A DNA stretch of 45,078 nt, taken from the NCBI GenBank assembly GCA_021787985.1, contig JAJYLG010000002.1, positions 1 to 45,078 of the forward strand, read 5' to 3'. The stretch comes from Chloroflexota bacterium (GTDB taxonomy: Bacteria; Chloroflexota; Dehalococcoidia; DSGV01). This document shows, one piece after another, positions 25,329-33,003 of this stretch (position 1 is its first letter; the number at the start of each line of letters is the position of its first letter). The notes under the pieces were generated by a model. That model saw nothing but the letters and a program-made list of their open reading frames with translations, had not been told where the DNA came from and ran no database searches. The position numbers were made by a program, and so were the translations under genes.

Positions 25329-25357
25329 AGCCTAGCGGGTTGCCGCGCGGCGTGCAA
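25329..25357 (-). promoter_or_regulatory. groESL promoter
   Basis: On the minus strand TTGCAC (complement of 25352-25357) and TAGGCT (complement of 25329-25334) are 17 bases apart, directly upstream of CIRCE. Initiation would fall at the edge of the operator, so HrcA would block the start site. Confidence 0.65.
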
Positions 25358-25489
25358 GACGGTTCCGCCCTGGTGGTCTGCTGAAGGTCGGGGAGAAGAG
25401 CGGTGGAGATGCGAGCGGGCGGCTGAACGCCTGCGCGGTCGGCCGCCCGCCCTGGGGAGCTGCGCGCCGTTTCCGGTCGCGCGTCCCAT

Positions 25490-25927
25490 TCAGCCCGCGA
25501 GGAGCCCGGTCGGCTCGCTGCGCCGGGCCGCGCCCATGCCGGCCAGCAAGTCGAGCATCGGGGTCTCGAGTGCCTCCGCGATGTCGGACAGCGAGACCAG
25601 GCCCACCAGCCGTCCGCCGTCGACCACCGGCAGCCGCTTGACCTTGTGCGCCACCATCAGATGCAAGGCGTCCAGCGCGTCGGTGTCCGGCCGGGCGGTC
25701 GTGAGCTTCGCCGTCATGTGCTGGCCGACGGTGCACGCCCGCGGGTCGTGCCCTTCCGCCGTGCAGCGCGTCGCGATGTCGCGGTCGGTCAGGATGCCAA
25801 CCGGCTCCGCGCCGTGCGTGGCCACCAGGCAGCCCACCGAGTCGTCGCGCATCCGCCCGGCCGCGGTAAGGAGTGTGTCCTCCTGCGATACGGTGACCGG
25901 GGAGTTCATCAGCTCAGTGACTTTCAT
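25490..25927 (-). CDS. CBS-domain-pair protein
   Basis: A 145-residue protein consisting of two CBS motifs (about 7-60 and 72-125): [21 protein letters not shown] with GILTDRDI, and [20 protein letters not shown] with [10 protein letters not shown]. Such stand-alone pairs bind adenine nucleotides (AMP, ATP or SAM) and report energy state to partners. ATG 25927 has GGAGG eight bases upstream. The last 20 residues are a poorly conserved tail. It lies 122 bases downstream of the histidine kinase gene on the same strand. Confidence 0.92.
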   Translation of the reverse strand: MKVTELMNSPVTVSQEDTLLTAAGRMRDDSVGCLVATHGAEPVGILTDRDIATRCTAEGHDPRACTVGQHMTAKLTTARPDTDALDALHLMVAHKVKRLPVVDGGRLVGLVSLSDIAEALETPMLDLLAGMGAARRSEPTGLLAG

Positions 25928-26048
25928 CGGGTGCCTCCGAAGGCGGCGTTCCGTCGCCTCCCACAGAATCGACGCGGGCGCGGGCGTTGTCTGTCAGGCG
26001 GCGTCCGGGAATCGCTGTGCGGCATTGCCGGACAGCGCGGCGCAGCGC

Positions 26049-26843
26049 TCAGGGCGCCGCCGGAAGGCGGATCCGCACCGTGGTGCCGGCGCCGGGCGCG
26101 CTCTCGATCGCCAGCTCGCCGCCGCGCTGGGTTATGGTTCGGCGCGCCAGGCAAAGGCCCAGACCCGTCCCCCGCTCGCCCTTGGTGGTGAAGTGCGGCT
26201 TGCCCGCGCGCGCCAGCACCTCGGGCGTCATCCCGACGCCGGTGTCCGCGACGACGATCTCGACGTCGCCGCCGACGGCGCAGGCGCGCACCCCCAGCGT
26301 GCCGCCCTCCGGCATCGCCTCCAGGGCGTTGAGCAGGATGCTGACCAGGGCGCCGCGGAGCTCGCTGGGCCGGCAGCGCACCGGCGGCAGCGGGTCCATC
26401 TCGAGATGGATCGCGACCGAGTGGTTCCCGTTGCCCCCGCGATGACAGTAGGGGCGAACGAGCGCCACGGCGCGGCGGACGACGGCTCCGAGGTCTTGCT
26501 GCGTCGGTTCGCCGCCGCTGTCGCCGCGCAGCAGCCAGTGGTATCCGTCCACGACCCGGGTGAGCTCCAGCACCGCCGCGCGCACGGCGACCAGCGTGCT
26601 GCGCAGATCGGCCCGCGACACGTCGCCGTGCTCAGTCCGCAACATGAGCGCCTCGAGCCGGCCCAGCGCGATGCCGGCCAGCGCGCTGAAGTCGTGGAAG
26701 GTGCCCGGCGCCACCGATTCGACCGCGTAGCACCGCTCGACGCGCGCCCAGTCGCTCCGGTGACGCGGCAAGGCGCTGTGAATGGATTCGACGTTCGCTC
26801 CGCCCGCGGTGGGGCCGGAGCGGCGCTTCTGACCGTTGACCAA
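26049..26843 (-). CDS. Soluble sensor histidine kinase
   Basis: A 264-residue kinase with no membrane segment and no PAS domain. The phosphoacceptor region is probably FHDFSALAGIALGRLEAL (His about 49), and the C-terminal HATPase has N-box NALEAMPEGG, G1 DTGVGM, F-box HFTTKG and G2 GTGLGL. This arrangement (short H-box of the HDFNN type plus ATPase) is usual for NtrB-like kinases. No response regulator is adjacent, so its partner is elsewhere. The start is TTG 26843, supported by an AGGAGGG site nine bases upstream. Confidence 0.88.
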   Translation of the reverse strand: MVNGQKRRSGPTAGGANVESIHSALPRHRSDWARVERCYAVESVAPGTFHDFSALAGIALGRLEALMLRTEHGDVSRADLRSTLVAVRAAVLELTRVVDGYHWLLRGDSGGEPTQQDLGAVVRRAVALVRPYCHRGGNGNHSVAIHLEMDPLPPVRCRPSELRGALVSILLNALEAMPEGGTLGVRACAVGGDVEIVVADTGVGMTPEVLARAGKPHFTTKGERGTGLGLCLARRTITQRGGELAIESAPGAGTTVRIRLPAAP

Positions 26844-26964
26844 GGTGCCCCGCCCTCCTGCCGCGGATCATCGCGCTCGCGGCGTCGACGACCCGACGGT
26901 GGCCTCTGACTCAGCATCAGGCGCGAAGGGATGGGCTGTCTGTGGGGTAGGTCACAGCAAGCCC

Positions 26965-26981
26965 GTCGGGCAACGCCCGAC
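26965..26981. repeat. Short perfect hairpin
   Basis: GTCGGGC (26965-26971), loop AAC, GCCCGAC (26975-26981) in the spacer between divergent genes. It has no T run; function unknown. Confidence 0.4.
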
Positions 26982-27052
26982 AGGCCGGGGTCGCTCCCGC
27001 AGTGGCTTCCGTACTGACCCGCCCGCGTCGCCACGGATCGCTGGTGCGAGGG

Positions 27053-27253
27053 ATGATCATTGGAGCGCTGGTCGTGCTGCTCGCGGTCGCGCTCTGGAGC
27101 GCCTTGGTGACCGCCGGGAGTGCGGGTTACCGCCACGGGGGTAGCTGCACCCGGTTCTATCCGGACGGAACCCGGGTGGCGGTCCGGGCGGGCACGACCT
27201 CTTGGTGTGCGGAGGCCCGCCAGCCACGAAGTGAGGCGGGGCGGGAGGAGTAG
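27053..27253 (+). CDS. Hypothetical single-pass membrane peptide
   Basis: A 66-residue frame with one hydrophobic helix at the N-terminus (MIIGALVVLLAVALWSALV) followed by a short polar tail containing two cysteines (SCTRF, SWCAE) that could form a disulfide outside the membrane. GCGAGGG directly precedes ATG 27053; an upstream GTG at 27002 would add 17 basic residues. No family is recognisable and it could be a chance frame. Confidence 0.4.
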   Translation: MIIGALVVLLAVALWSALVTAGSAGYRHGGSCTRFYPDGTRVAVRAGTTSWCAEARQPRSEAGREE

Positions 27254-27357
27254 ACGCGCCGGTTCTGGTGGCGCGAGCAACCCCGCGCTGCACGGCACGC
27301 GCGCCTGACCCTCGCTCGTGACCCGGCGATCGGTCGTCGGCCCGTCGCGCCGGCTGG

Positions 27358-27882
27358 TCAGATGCCCGTGGCCGATGCCAGTCCCATGAGCGAGCGCAGC
27401 AGCTCGATCTGCCCCAGGTGCGCGAACCCGTGCGAGACGCACGTCTGCGCCACTGCCTGCACCTTGGTCATCTCGCCCAGCGGCTTGACGACCGTCACCT
27501 CGTCGGTGAAGCCAGGCGGCGGGTTGGCCAGCAGCTCGTCGGTCGCCTGCCACACCCCCTGCATGTAGCGCTTGAACGCCTCCACGTCGTTGATGCGGAG
27601 CGCGTGGGCCTCCTCGGTCGACATGCCGGTGCCCTGCGCCTTGTCCGGCAGGCCGAACCGCTCGTGCCAGCTCCCCTCCAGCCAGACCGGTGGCCGCCGC
27701 TGGATCACGAAGCGGACCACGTTGTCCTCGGTCCGCGCGTAGTGCCAGACGGAGAAGGCGACGGTGTTGCAGGTCGTGCCCGGCACCCAGTGCCACTGCT
27801 CCGGTGTCAGGTCGGCGATAGCCTTGTCGTAGCCCTGGTGGAGGCGCCGGATCTCGGCGCGGATCAGGTCGAGGATATCCAC
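27358..27882 (-). CDS. DinB-like metal-binding four-helix protein
   Basis: A 174-residue protein of the DinB/YfiT superfamily. Histidines that would form the metal site occur in HWVPG/FSVWHYARTEDNVV and in HGFAHLGQIELLRSL, the conserved closing helix. Members include thiol transferases (mycothiol/bacillithiol) and unknown stress proteins. GTG 27882 is chosen because GGGGAGGAC lies six bases upstream; the longer frame to 27969 crosses a 9-bp inverted repeat in the leader. It is 117 bases downstream of the rhodanese gene and probably has its own promoter. Confidence 0.85.
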   Translation of the reverse strand: MDILDLIRAEIRRLHQGYDKAIADLTPEQWHWVPGTTCNTVAFSVWHYARTEDNVVRFVIQRRPPVWLEGSWHERFGLPDKAQGTGMSTEEAHALRINDVEAFKRYMQGVWQATDELLANPPPGFTDEVTVVKPLGEMTKVQAVAQTCVSHGFAHLGQIELLRSLMGLASATGI

Positions 27883-27904
27883 GAACGCGTCCTCCCCGTG
27901 TGAT

Positions 27905-27929
27905 GCGCTTGCAGGGTACTTGCAAGCGC
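27905..27929 (-). promoter_or_regulatory. 9-bp inverted repeat upstream of the DinB gene
   Basis: GCGCTTGCA (27905-27913) and TGCAAGCGC (27921-27929) flank a 7-base loop. On the minus strand the loop region reads TACCCT, a possible -10, so the repeat could be an operator over the promoter; it could instead end the upstream rhodanese message. Confidence 0.4.
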
Positions 27930-27999
27930 GCCGCGGAGAGAAGGGCGTCACCCTCGGCTCCCTCGCCACGCGCGGTAAGGGCGGGTTTCACGCTCGCCT

Positions 28000-28914
28000 C
28001 TACTGCTCGATGGGCCTGCTGCGGTCGTTGCCCCATTCCAGCCAGGAGCCGTCGTAGACGCGCACGTGATCGTAGCCCAAGAGCCGCAGCGTGAAGAGCG
28101 CGTGGGCCGCTCGGACCCCCGTCTGGCAGTAGGTAATGACTTCCTTGTCCGGTGAGACCCCCGCCTTCTCGAACATGGCGCGCAGCTCCTCCGCGGAATG
28201 CCAGGTGCGCGGCTCCGAGGTAGTGAGCGCGCGTGTCCACTCGAGGTTGACCGCCTTCGGTATGTGACCGCCGCGGGCAGCGCGTACGTCGGAGCCCTGG
28301 TACTCGGCGAGGGAGCGGGCATCCAGGATCACGACCTTCGGGTCGGAGGTGGCTTTCTGGACGTAGTCCGCGAGAGCGACGGCGTTCGGGTTGGCCTGCG
28401 CGGTGAAGGTCGCCTTCTGGACGGTAGGAATCTCCTTGGTGGTGGGCAGGCCGGCTTTCTGCCACTCCTGCCAGCCGCCGTTCAGCACCTTGCCGCCGTC
28501 GTGGCCGTAGTAATCGAGCACCCACCACAGCCGCGTCGCCCAGAGCCCGCCCTGGTCGTCGTAGGCGACCACCGTCGTTGTGTCGCCCACCCCCAGCTCG
28601 CCCATGTACTGCGCGAAGAGCGAGTCGCGGATGACGTGAAGCTTGTCCTCCGGGTCCTTGAGCTTGGCGGAGTCGTACCAGATGGCGTTGGGGATATGTC
28701 CGGCCTCGTACGATTGCCTGCTGCGCAGGTCCACGACCCGCACCGCGGCGCCGTTGAGGTGGTCGCGCAGCCAGCCGGTCTCGGCCAGCATCTCGGGATG
28801 GGCGTAAGCGGTGCGCTCGCCGGTCGGTGTGGCGAGCTGAGGAGCCTTGCCCGCGCAGGCCGCCAGCCCGGCGGCCAGGGCGAGGCCGAGGATTACGAGA
28901 AACCAGCGTCGCAT
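28000..28914 (-). CDS. Lipoprotein rhodanese (thiosulfate sulfurtransferase), two domains
   Basis: A 304-residue exported lipoprotein: hydrophobic N-terminus with lipobox LAAC at about residues 17-20, then two rhodanese domains. The C-terminal one holds the catalytic loop ITYCQTGVRAAH (Cys about 260); the N-terminal one has AYDDQGGLWATR, with aspartate in place of cysteine, so it is inactive as usual in thiosulfate sulfurtransferases. The extracytoplasmic location implies that it acts on thiosulfate or sulfane sulfur outside the membrane, next to the YeeE-type importer. ATG 28914 has GGAAGGAG upstream, and it follows tusA by 20 bases. Confidence 0.92.
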   Translation of the reverse strand: MRRWFLVILGLALAAGLAACAGKAPQLATPTGERTAYAHPEMLAETGWLRDHLNGAAVRVVDLRSRQSYEAGHIPNAIWYDSAKLKDPEDKLHVIRDSLFAQYMGELGVGDTTTVVAYDDQGGLWATRLWWVLDYYGHDGGKVLNGGWQEWQKAGLPTTKEIPTVQKATFTAQANPNAVALADYVQKATSDPKVVILDARSLAEYQGSDVRAARGGHIPKAVNLEWTRALTTSEPRTWHSAEELRAMFEKAGVSPDKEVITYCQTGVRAAHALFTLRLLGYDHVRVYDGSWLEWGNDRSRPIEQ

Positions 28915-28934
28915 GGTCGACTCCTTCCGCCGCG

Positions 28935-29219
28935 CTACTCGCCGGAGAGCTCGGCGGCGCGGCGCGCGATCTCGTGTGCCACCTGGCTCGCGTCGTCCGC
29001 CGTGCTCGCGCGCTCGAGGCGGATGCGCCACTCCCCGGGGCCGACGACCTCGATGGAGAAGGTGAAGCCTTGCTTGGCGCCCTCCCAAGGGACCGTCGAC
29101 AGCGCCGGCGCGTGGTCGGTGAGCACCTCCAGGCCTTCCCCGGCCGGCAGGCGCTGCAGCGCCGCCCGCGCCTTCATGGCCGGATAGGGGCACATCTCCC
29201 CGCGTACATCGATCTGCAT
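28935..29219 (-). CDS. TusA-family sulfur carrier
   Basis: A 94-residue TusA-like protein. It begins MQIDVRGEMCPYPAMKARAA, with the sulfur-carrying cysteine in the CPxP motif, and ends in the beta-strand region (WRIRLERA) of the family. In YeeE-YeeD pairs this protein accepts sulfur from the imported thiosulfate. The start is ATG 29219, which has GGGAGGCG upstream; the five extra residues up to 29234 lack support. Central gene of a three-gene sulfur operon. Confidence 0.9.
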   Translation of the reverse strand: MQIDVRGEMCPYPAMKARAALQRLPAGEGLEVLTDHAPALSTVPWEGAKQGFTFSIEVVGPGEWRIRLERASTADDASQVAHEIARRAAELSGE

Positions 29220-29243
29220 GCGCGCCTCCCGCATGCCGGTCGG

Positions 29244-30482
29244 TCAAGCCAACCGGCGGATGATCTGCACACCGACGAAGGCGCCCCCGAGGAGCCCCAT
29301 GGCGAACACCCACCCGCTCAGCGCCAGCGAGGGCACGGAGGAGAAGAACGCGCCGATGGTGCAGCCGAGGGCCAGACCCGCACCGTAGCCCATCAGCGAC
29401 CCGCCGACCAGGAGCTGCGGGTAGCGCGACTTGCGGCGAGACCAGCGGAGCTTGAACTCGCGCGCGAGGACGGCGGCGGTGAACGCGCCGAACACGAGGC
29501 CCGCGTCGAGGGTGGTGCTCGCGGTCAACCACGATCCGCCGGCCACCAGGTTGCAGCCGGAGAAGCGGTCCGTGCCGATCAGCGGCCCGACCGACGCGCC
29601 GAACAGCCCCGTTCCCCGGTTTGCCCAGGTCGACAGCTCGCCCGTCACCCCGAGCGGGTGCTGGAAGGCGTAGCTGAAGAGGTTCAGAACGGCCAGCGCC
29701 ACGCCACCGACGAGGTAGGGCCAGCCGTTCCCACCGAACACGGCGTTCCATCCCTGCCGGAGCTGAGCTCGCACGCCGAGCGCCGGAGGCGTCACCTTGC
29801 GCGGTGGCGCGGACGCCAGCCGCGGCGAGCGCGTCTCCCACCAGAGGATGGCCAGGTAGGACCCGGCCAGGGCGGCCACGACCAGCGCGACGGCGCCGCC
29901 GTGACCGAGCCGAGCCGGCAGCCATACCGCGGAGCGATACTGGATGTCGTTCTGCCACCACCAGCCCCAGGTGTGCGCCGCGGCTGAAAGCCCCACCAGG
30001 ATGCCGAGCATGGCGACCCACGAATTGAGGTAGCCCTCGCCCATGCGCCACAAGGTGCCGGAGATGCATCCGCCGGCCAGCACCATGCCGATGCCGAACA
30101 GCACCCCGCCGACGATCGTGCTGAACCCGACGGGCAGCACATGTGCGCCGGGCGGCAGCGAGCCGAAGGACGGGTCGGGCACGAAGCGCGCCATCAGCAA
30201 GGAGAAGCCGAGCGTGGCGACGACAAGCCCGGCGATGATCGCCCGCATCAGACGGCCGTCGTTGCTCAAGACCAGGTCACGGAACGCGCCGGCGAAGCAC
30301 AGCCTGCTGCGCTGCAAGATGACGCCGAACGCCAGCCCGATGGCCCAGTAGGCGGCCACGTCCAGGCCGGCGCGCGTGGCCAGGAGCAGGAGCACGAGCG
30401 CCAGCGCCACGGCGGCGGCGCCGAGCCAGGGAAGCGGCAGCGAGAGCGGCGTCCGTCGCAGCGCCTGTAGCCGAGCTTCCAT
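29244..30482 (-). CDS. YeeE/YedE (TsuA-like) thiosulfate transporter
   Basis: A 412-residue membrane protein of about nine to ten helices. It has the conserved cysteine and glycine motifs of the YeeE/YedE (DUF395) family: RSRLCFAGAFRD, AGGCISGTLWRMGEG, FSGCNLVAGG and LALGCTIGAFFSS. Characterised members (TsuA) pass thiosulfate through the membrane along a line of conserved cysteines. With TusA and the lipoprotein rhodanese it forms a sulfur-acquisition operon. ATG 30482 has only a weak ribosome binding site; a good promoter is 30 bases upstream. Confidence 0.92.
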   Translation of the reverse strand: MEARLQALRRTPLSLPLPWLGAAAVALALVLLLLATRAGLDVAAYWAIGLAFGVILQRSRLCFAGAFRDLVLSNDGRLMRAIIAGLVVATLGFSLLMARFVPDPSFGSLPPGAHVLPVGFSTIVGGVLFGIGMVLAGGCISGTLWRMGEGYLNSWVAMLGILVGLSAAAHTWGWWWQNDIQYRSAVWLPARLGHGGAVALVVAALAGSYLAILWWETRSPRLASAPPRKVTPPALGVRAQLRQGWNAVFGGNGWPYLVGGVALAVLNLFSYAFQHPLGVTGELSTWANRGTGLFGASVGPLIGTDRFSGCNLVAGGSWLTASTTLDAGLVFGAFTAAVLAREFKLRWSRRKSRYPQLLVGGSLMGYGAGLALGCTIGAFFSSVPSLALSGWVFAMGLLGGAFVGVQIIRRLA

Positions 30483-30513
30483 CGCGTCCGTCCGGCGAAA
30501 GTGTTCTTACTCG

Positions 30514-30541
30514 ATTTTAATACTCAACAATGTCCCGTCAA
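30514..30541 (-). promoter_or_regulatory. Promoter of the sulfur operon
   Basis: On the minus strand TTGACG (complement of 30536-30541), 16 bases, TAAAAT (complement of 30514-30519). The AT-rich block, with TACTC repeated at 30509-30513 and 30521-30525, is distinctive and could also be a regulator site. Confidence 0.6.
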
Positions 30542-30590
30542 GCCCGGGCTCGACCACTCGTCGCGGCGCCTCCGGCCGCGCGGCTCCCGC

Positions 30591-30596
30591 TATGCT
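30591..30596 (+). promoter_or_regulatory. Leaderless-type -10 (TATGCT) of folP
   Basis: TATGCT is followed by seven bases (GGAGTCG) and ATG 30604. The GGAG lies three bases from the ATG, too close for a normal Shine-Dalgarno site. Confidence 0.45.
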
Positions 30597-30603
30597 GGAG
30601 TCG

Positions 30604-31458
30604 ATGCGCTACCCGCCGCCGGCATCCGCCCGGCCCGAACCGATCACCATCCGCGGGCGCGACTTCCGCTGGGGAAGTCGCACGTTCGTCATGGGGATCA
30701 TCAACCTCACGCCCGACTCGTTCTCCGGCGACGGGCTGGACGGCGACCCGGATGCCGCGGTGCGGCGGGCGGTGTCCTTCCAGTCCGACGGCGCGGACAT
30801 CATCGACGTCGGGGGCGAGTCGACGCGCCCCGGCCACCGTTCCGTGGCGGTCGAGCGCGAGCTGGAGCGCGTCGTTCCGGCGATCGAGCGCATCGCTCGT
30901 GAGGTGGACCTGCCGATCTCGGTGGACACGTGGAAGGCGGAGGTCGCCCGACAGGCGCTGGCAGCCGGGGCGAGCGTCGTCAACGATGTGTGGGGACTGC
31001 GGCGCGACCCGGAGATGGCATTGGTCGCGGCCCGGGCCGAGGCGGTGGTGCTGATGCATAACCAGGAGACGGCCGACTACCGGGGCGACGTCGTCGCGGC
31101 CGTGGTCGGGGGGCTGCGCCGCTCGCTGGCCTGCGCCGCGGGCGCCGGCATCGCGGCAGGGCGGATGATCGTCGATCCGGGGATCGGATTCGGCAAGCGG
31201 CCCGAGCACAACCTGGAGGTGCTGCGCCGCCTGCCGGAGCTGCGAGCGCTGGGGCGGCCGGTGCTCGTGGGCACCAGCCGCAAGAGCACGATCGGGATCG
31301 TGCTCGGCGGGCTGCCGGTGGAAGAGCGGCTGGAGGGCACGGCCGCCACCGTCGCGCTGGCGGTGGCGGGCCTGGCGGATGTCGTCCGTGTGCACGATGT
31401 GCGGGCGATGGCGCGCGTGGCCCGCATGGCGGACGCGATCGTGCGGGGGTGGCCGTGA
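30604..31458 (+). CDS. folP: Dihydropteroate synthase
   Basis: Condenses p-aminobenzoate with hydroxymethyl-dihydropterin diphosphate in folate synthesis; target of sulfonamides. The 284-residue TIM barrel has GIINLTPDSFSGDG, the pterin-site DIIDVGGESTRPG and PISVDTWKAEVA near the N-terminal half, then IVDPGIGFGKRPEHN and VLVGTSRKSTIG toward the end. ATG 30604 is set by the -10 element; ATG 30592 upstream would overlap it. Its TGA shares one base with the ATG of folK (TGATG), so the two are co-translated. A folB gene is not present between them. Confidence 0.96.
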   Translation: MRYPPPASARPEPITIRGRDFRWGSRTFVMGIINLTPDSFSGDGLDGDPDAAVRRAVSFQSDGADIIDVGGESTRPGHRSVAVERELERVVPAIERIAREVDLPISVDTWKAEVARQALAAGASVVNDVWGLRRDPEMALVAARAEAVVLMHNQETADYRGDVVAAVVGGLRRSLACAAGAGIAAGRMIVDPGIGFGKRPEHNLEVLRRLPELRALGRPVLVGTSRKSTIGIVLGGLPVEERLEGTAATVALAVAGLADVVRVHDVRAMARVARMADAIVRGWP

Positions 31459-32018
31459 TGGCGCTGGCGTATTTGGCGCTGGGCAGTAATCTGGGCAACC
31501 GCGAGGCGAACCTGCGCTTCGCGCTCGACCGTTTGCCACGCTACGGGGTGCTGGAGGCGGTCTCCGGGCTCTACCGCTCGATGCCCTGGGGCGTGGACGC
31601 CCAGCCGGACTTTCTCAACGCCGTGGTCGGACTGCGAACGGGGCTGCGGCCGCCGAGCCTGCTGCGCGCGGCGAAGCTCGTGGAGCGGGAGTGCGGCCGC
31701 CGGCCGGGCGGGCCGCGCTGGGGGCCGCGCGTGCTCGACATCGACCTGCTGTGGTGGGATGGCGAGACGGTCGAGACGGCGGACCTGACGGTGCCACATC
31801 CGCGCGCGGCCGAGCGGCCATTCGTGCTGCTGCCGTGGGCGGAGCTGGCGCCGGACCTGCCCCTGGTCGCCGGCACCGTCGGCGCGCTCGCCCGGGTCGC
31901 CGACGCGGCGGGGGTCGAGCGGCTGGCGGACCCGGGCTGGGAGCGGTCGGCCGCCTGGAGCTGGCTGCCCCCGCTCGTCCGCGGGGGCGGGCCCCCGGCC
32001 GGCGCGGCCGCGGACTGA
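31458..32018 (+). CDS. folK: 6-hydroxymethyl-7,8-dihydropterin pyrophosphokinase
   Basis: The 186-residue enzyme transfers diphosphate from ATP to hydroxymethyl-dihydropterin, the step before FolP. It starts LAYLALGSNLGNREANL, with YRSMPWGVDAQPDFLNAV, the RRPGGPRWGPRVLDIDLLWW signature and VPHPRAAERPFVLLP, all standard. ATG 31458 overlaps the folP stop by one base; GTG 31449 is possible but would overlap more. The C-terminal 25 residues are a Gly/Pro/Ala-rich tail. Confidence 0.95.
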   Translation: MALAYLALGSNLGNREANLRFALDRLPRYGVLEAVSGLYRSMPWGVDAQPDFLNAVVGLRTGLRPPSLLRAAKLVERECGRRPGGPRWGPRVLDIDLLWWDGETVETADLTVPHPRAAERPFVLLPWAELAPDLPLVAGTVGALARVADAAGVERLADPGWERSAAWSWLPPLVRGGGPPAGAAAD

Positions 32019-32155
32019 CGGGCGCCTCGCGCAGGGTGGGCGTGCTGTGGGGCGATCCGCCTTCAGCACGTGTCTACCCGCCTGGCCTCGGGCAGGCCGC
32101 CGGGTGGGGCCAGGGGGCGCCCGCGGTGCGCTCTGCCTGCCGGACACTGTTGTGG

Positions 32156-32161
32156 TACGAT
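32156..32161 (+). promoter_or_regulatory. -10-like TACGAT of the VapBC pair
   Basis: TACGAT is 18 bases before GTG 32180. With a GGAGG site at 32169-32173 this gives a short leader of about 12 bases that just contains the ribosome binding site. Confidence 0.4.
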
Positions 32162-32179
32162 TCCGTCCGGAGGATCCGC

Positions 32180-32434
32180 GTGGTGGTTACCGACCGTTTG
32201 GACGTGCGCCTCGACCCGGAGCGACGTCGCAAGCTGATCCAGCTCGTGACGGCACGCGGTCGGTCGGTATCCGACGTGGTCCGCGAAGCGATCGACCTGG
32301 CATACGAGGAAGCCCAGCGCGAACAGCGGCGTCGTGCCGCGCGCGAGCTGACCGCGATGGCAGTGGAGGAACCGCCCGACCCGCAGACGCTTTGCCGGGA
32401 GCTGGGCGGCGCGTATGGCGGCGATCTTCCTTGA
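32180..32434 (+). CDS. Ribbon-helix-helix antitoxin (VapB-like)
   Basis: An 84-residue protein whose first 45 residues form a ribbon-helix-helix: VRLDPERRRKLIQLVTARGR then SVSDVVREAIDLAYEEA. The rest is a charged helix expected to wrap the toxin. GTG 32180 follows GGAGG by six bases. The gene overlaps the PIN-domain toxin by 20 bases, the classic antitoxin-first layout with likely autoregulation of the pair. Confidence 0.82.
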   Translation: MVVTDRLDVRLDPERRRKLIQLVTARGRSVSDVVREAIDLAYEEAQREQRRRAARELTAMAVEEPPDPQTLCRELGGAYGGDLP

Positions 32435-32858
32435 CACGAACATCCCCGTCTACGCGGCCGGTAGCGCGCACCCACTGAAGGAGCCGTGCGCGCGCGTCAT
32501 CACCTTCGCGGCCGCGAATCCGCAGGCTTTCGTAACGGATGTCGAGGTCCTGCAGGAGCTCCTTCATCGGTATCTGGCAACGAAGCGGTGGGCAGAGGGA
32601 CGCCGGGTGTTGGAGTACTTCACGGACCTGATGGCAGGTCGAATCGTTCCTCTCTATGCGGAAGACGTGGCTCGGGCAGCTTCCTTCGCGGATGCGCATC
32701 CGCGGATGCCAGCGCGAGACCTCATCCATGCGGCGGTGATGGCTCGACTCGACATCAACCGCATCGTTTCCGCGGACAGCGACTTCGACCATCTGCCGGG
32801 CCTGGAGCGCCTGGACCCTGCCAGGTTCGCGGTCTGGCGCGATCTGGAAGAAGACTGA
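32415..32858 (+). CDS. PIN-domain ribonuclease toxin (VapC)
   Basis: A 147-residue PIN protein with an intact acidic set: FLDTNIPVYAAG (Asp 7), DVEVLQELLHRY (Glu), MPARDLIHAAVM (Asp) and VSADSDFDHL (Asp). VapC toxins cut tRNA or rRNA when freed from VapB. ATG 32415 lies within the antitoxin gene, so translation is coupled. This pair seems functional, in contrast with the AbrB/PIN pair at 19.7-20.4 kb. Confidence 0.88.
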   Translation: MAAIFLDTNIPVYAAGSAHPLKEPCARVITFAAANPQAFVTDVEVLQELLHRYLATKRWAEGRRVLEYFTDLMAGRIVPLYAEDVARAASFADAHPRMPARDLIHAAVMARLDINRIVSADSDFDHLPGLERLDPARFAVWRDLEED

Positions 32859-33003
32859 CGTCGAGGCGCCGCCAGCCCCGCGCAGGCGGGGGCGGGGAGC
32901 GAGAGCTCTCGCGTTCGGAGGATGTTGTGGCAGCGGCGCGATCTTCGTCTTTACTAACGTGCGAACCGCGCCGCCCGTGACGGGGCCCCCGCGCCGTGTT
33001 CGG

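Noticed and set aside
26228-28528. 766-codon minus-strand frame across the kinase, DinB and rhodanese genes
   Set aside because: Crosses several well-supported genes in another phase and has no coherent domain.
28000-30069. 689-codon frame covering the rhodanese and running antisense-phase through tusA and yeeE
   Set aside because: Only the part from 28914 down is the rhodanese; the rest is out-of-phase sequence of the neighbouring genes.
32899-32912. 14-bp palindrome GCGAGAGCTCTCGC between VapC and TreT genes
   Set aside because: Short, without loop or T run and not repeated in the window; could be chance in GC-rich DNA or a weak convergent terminator.
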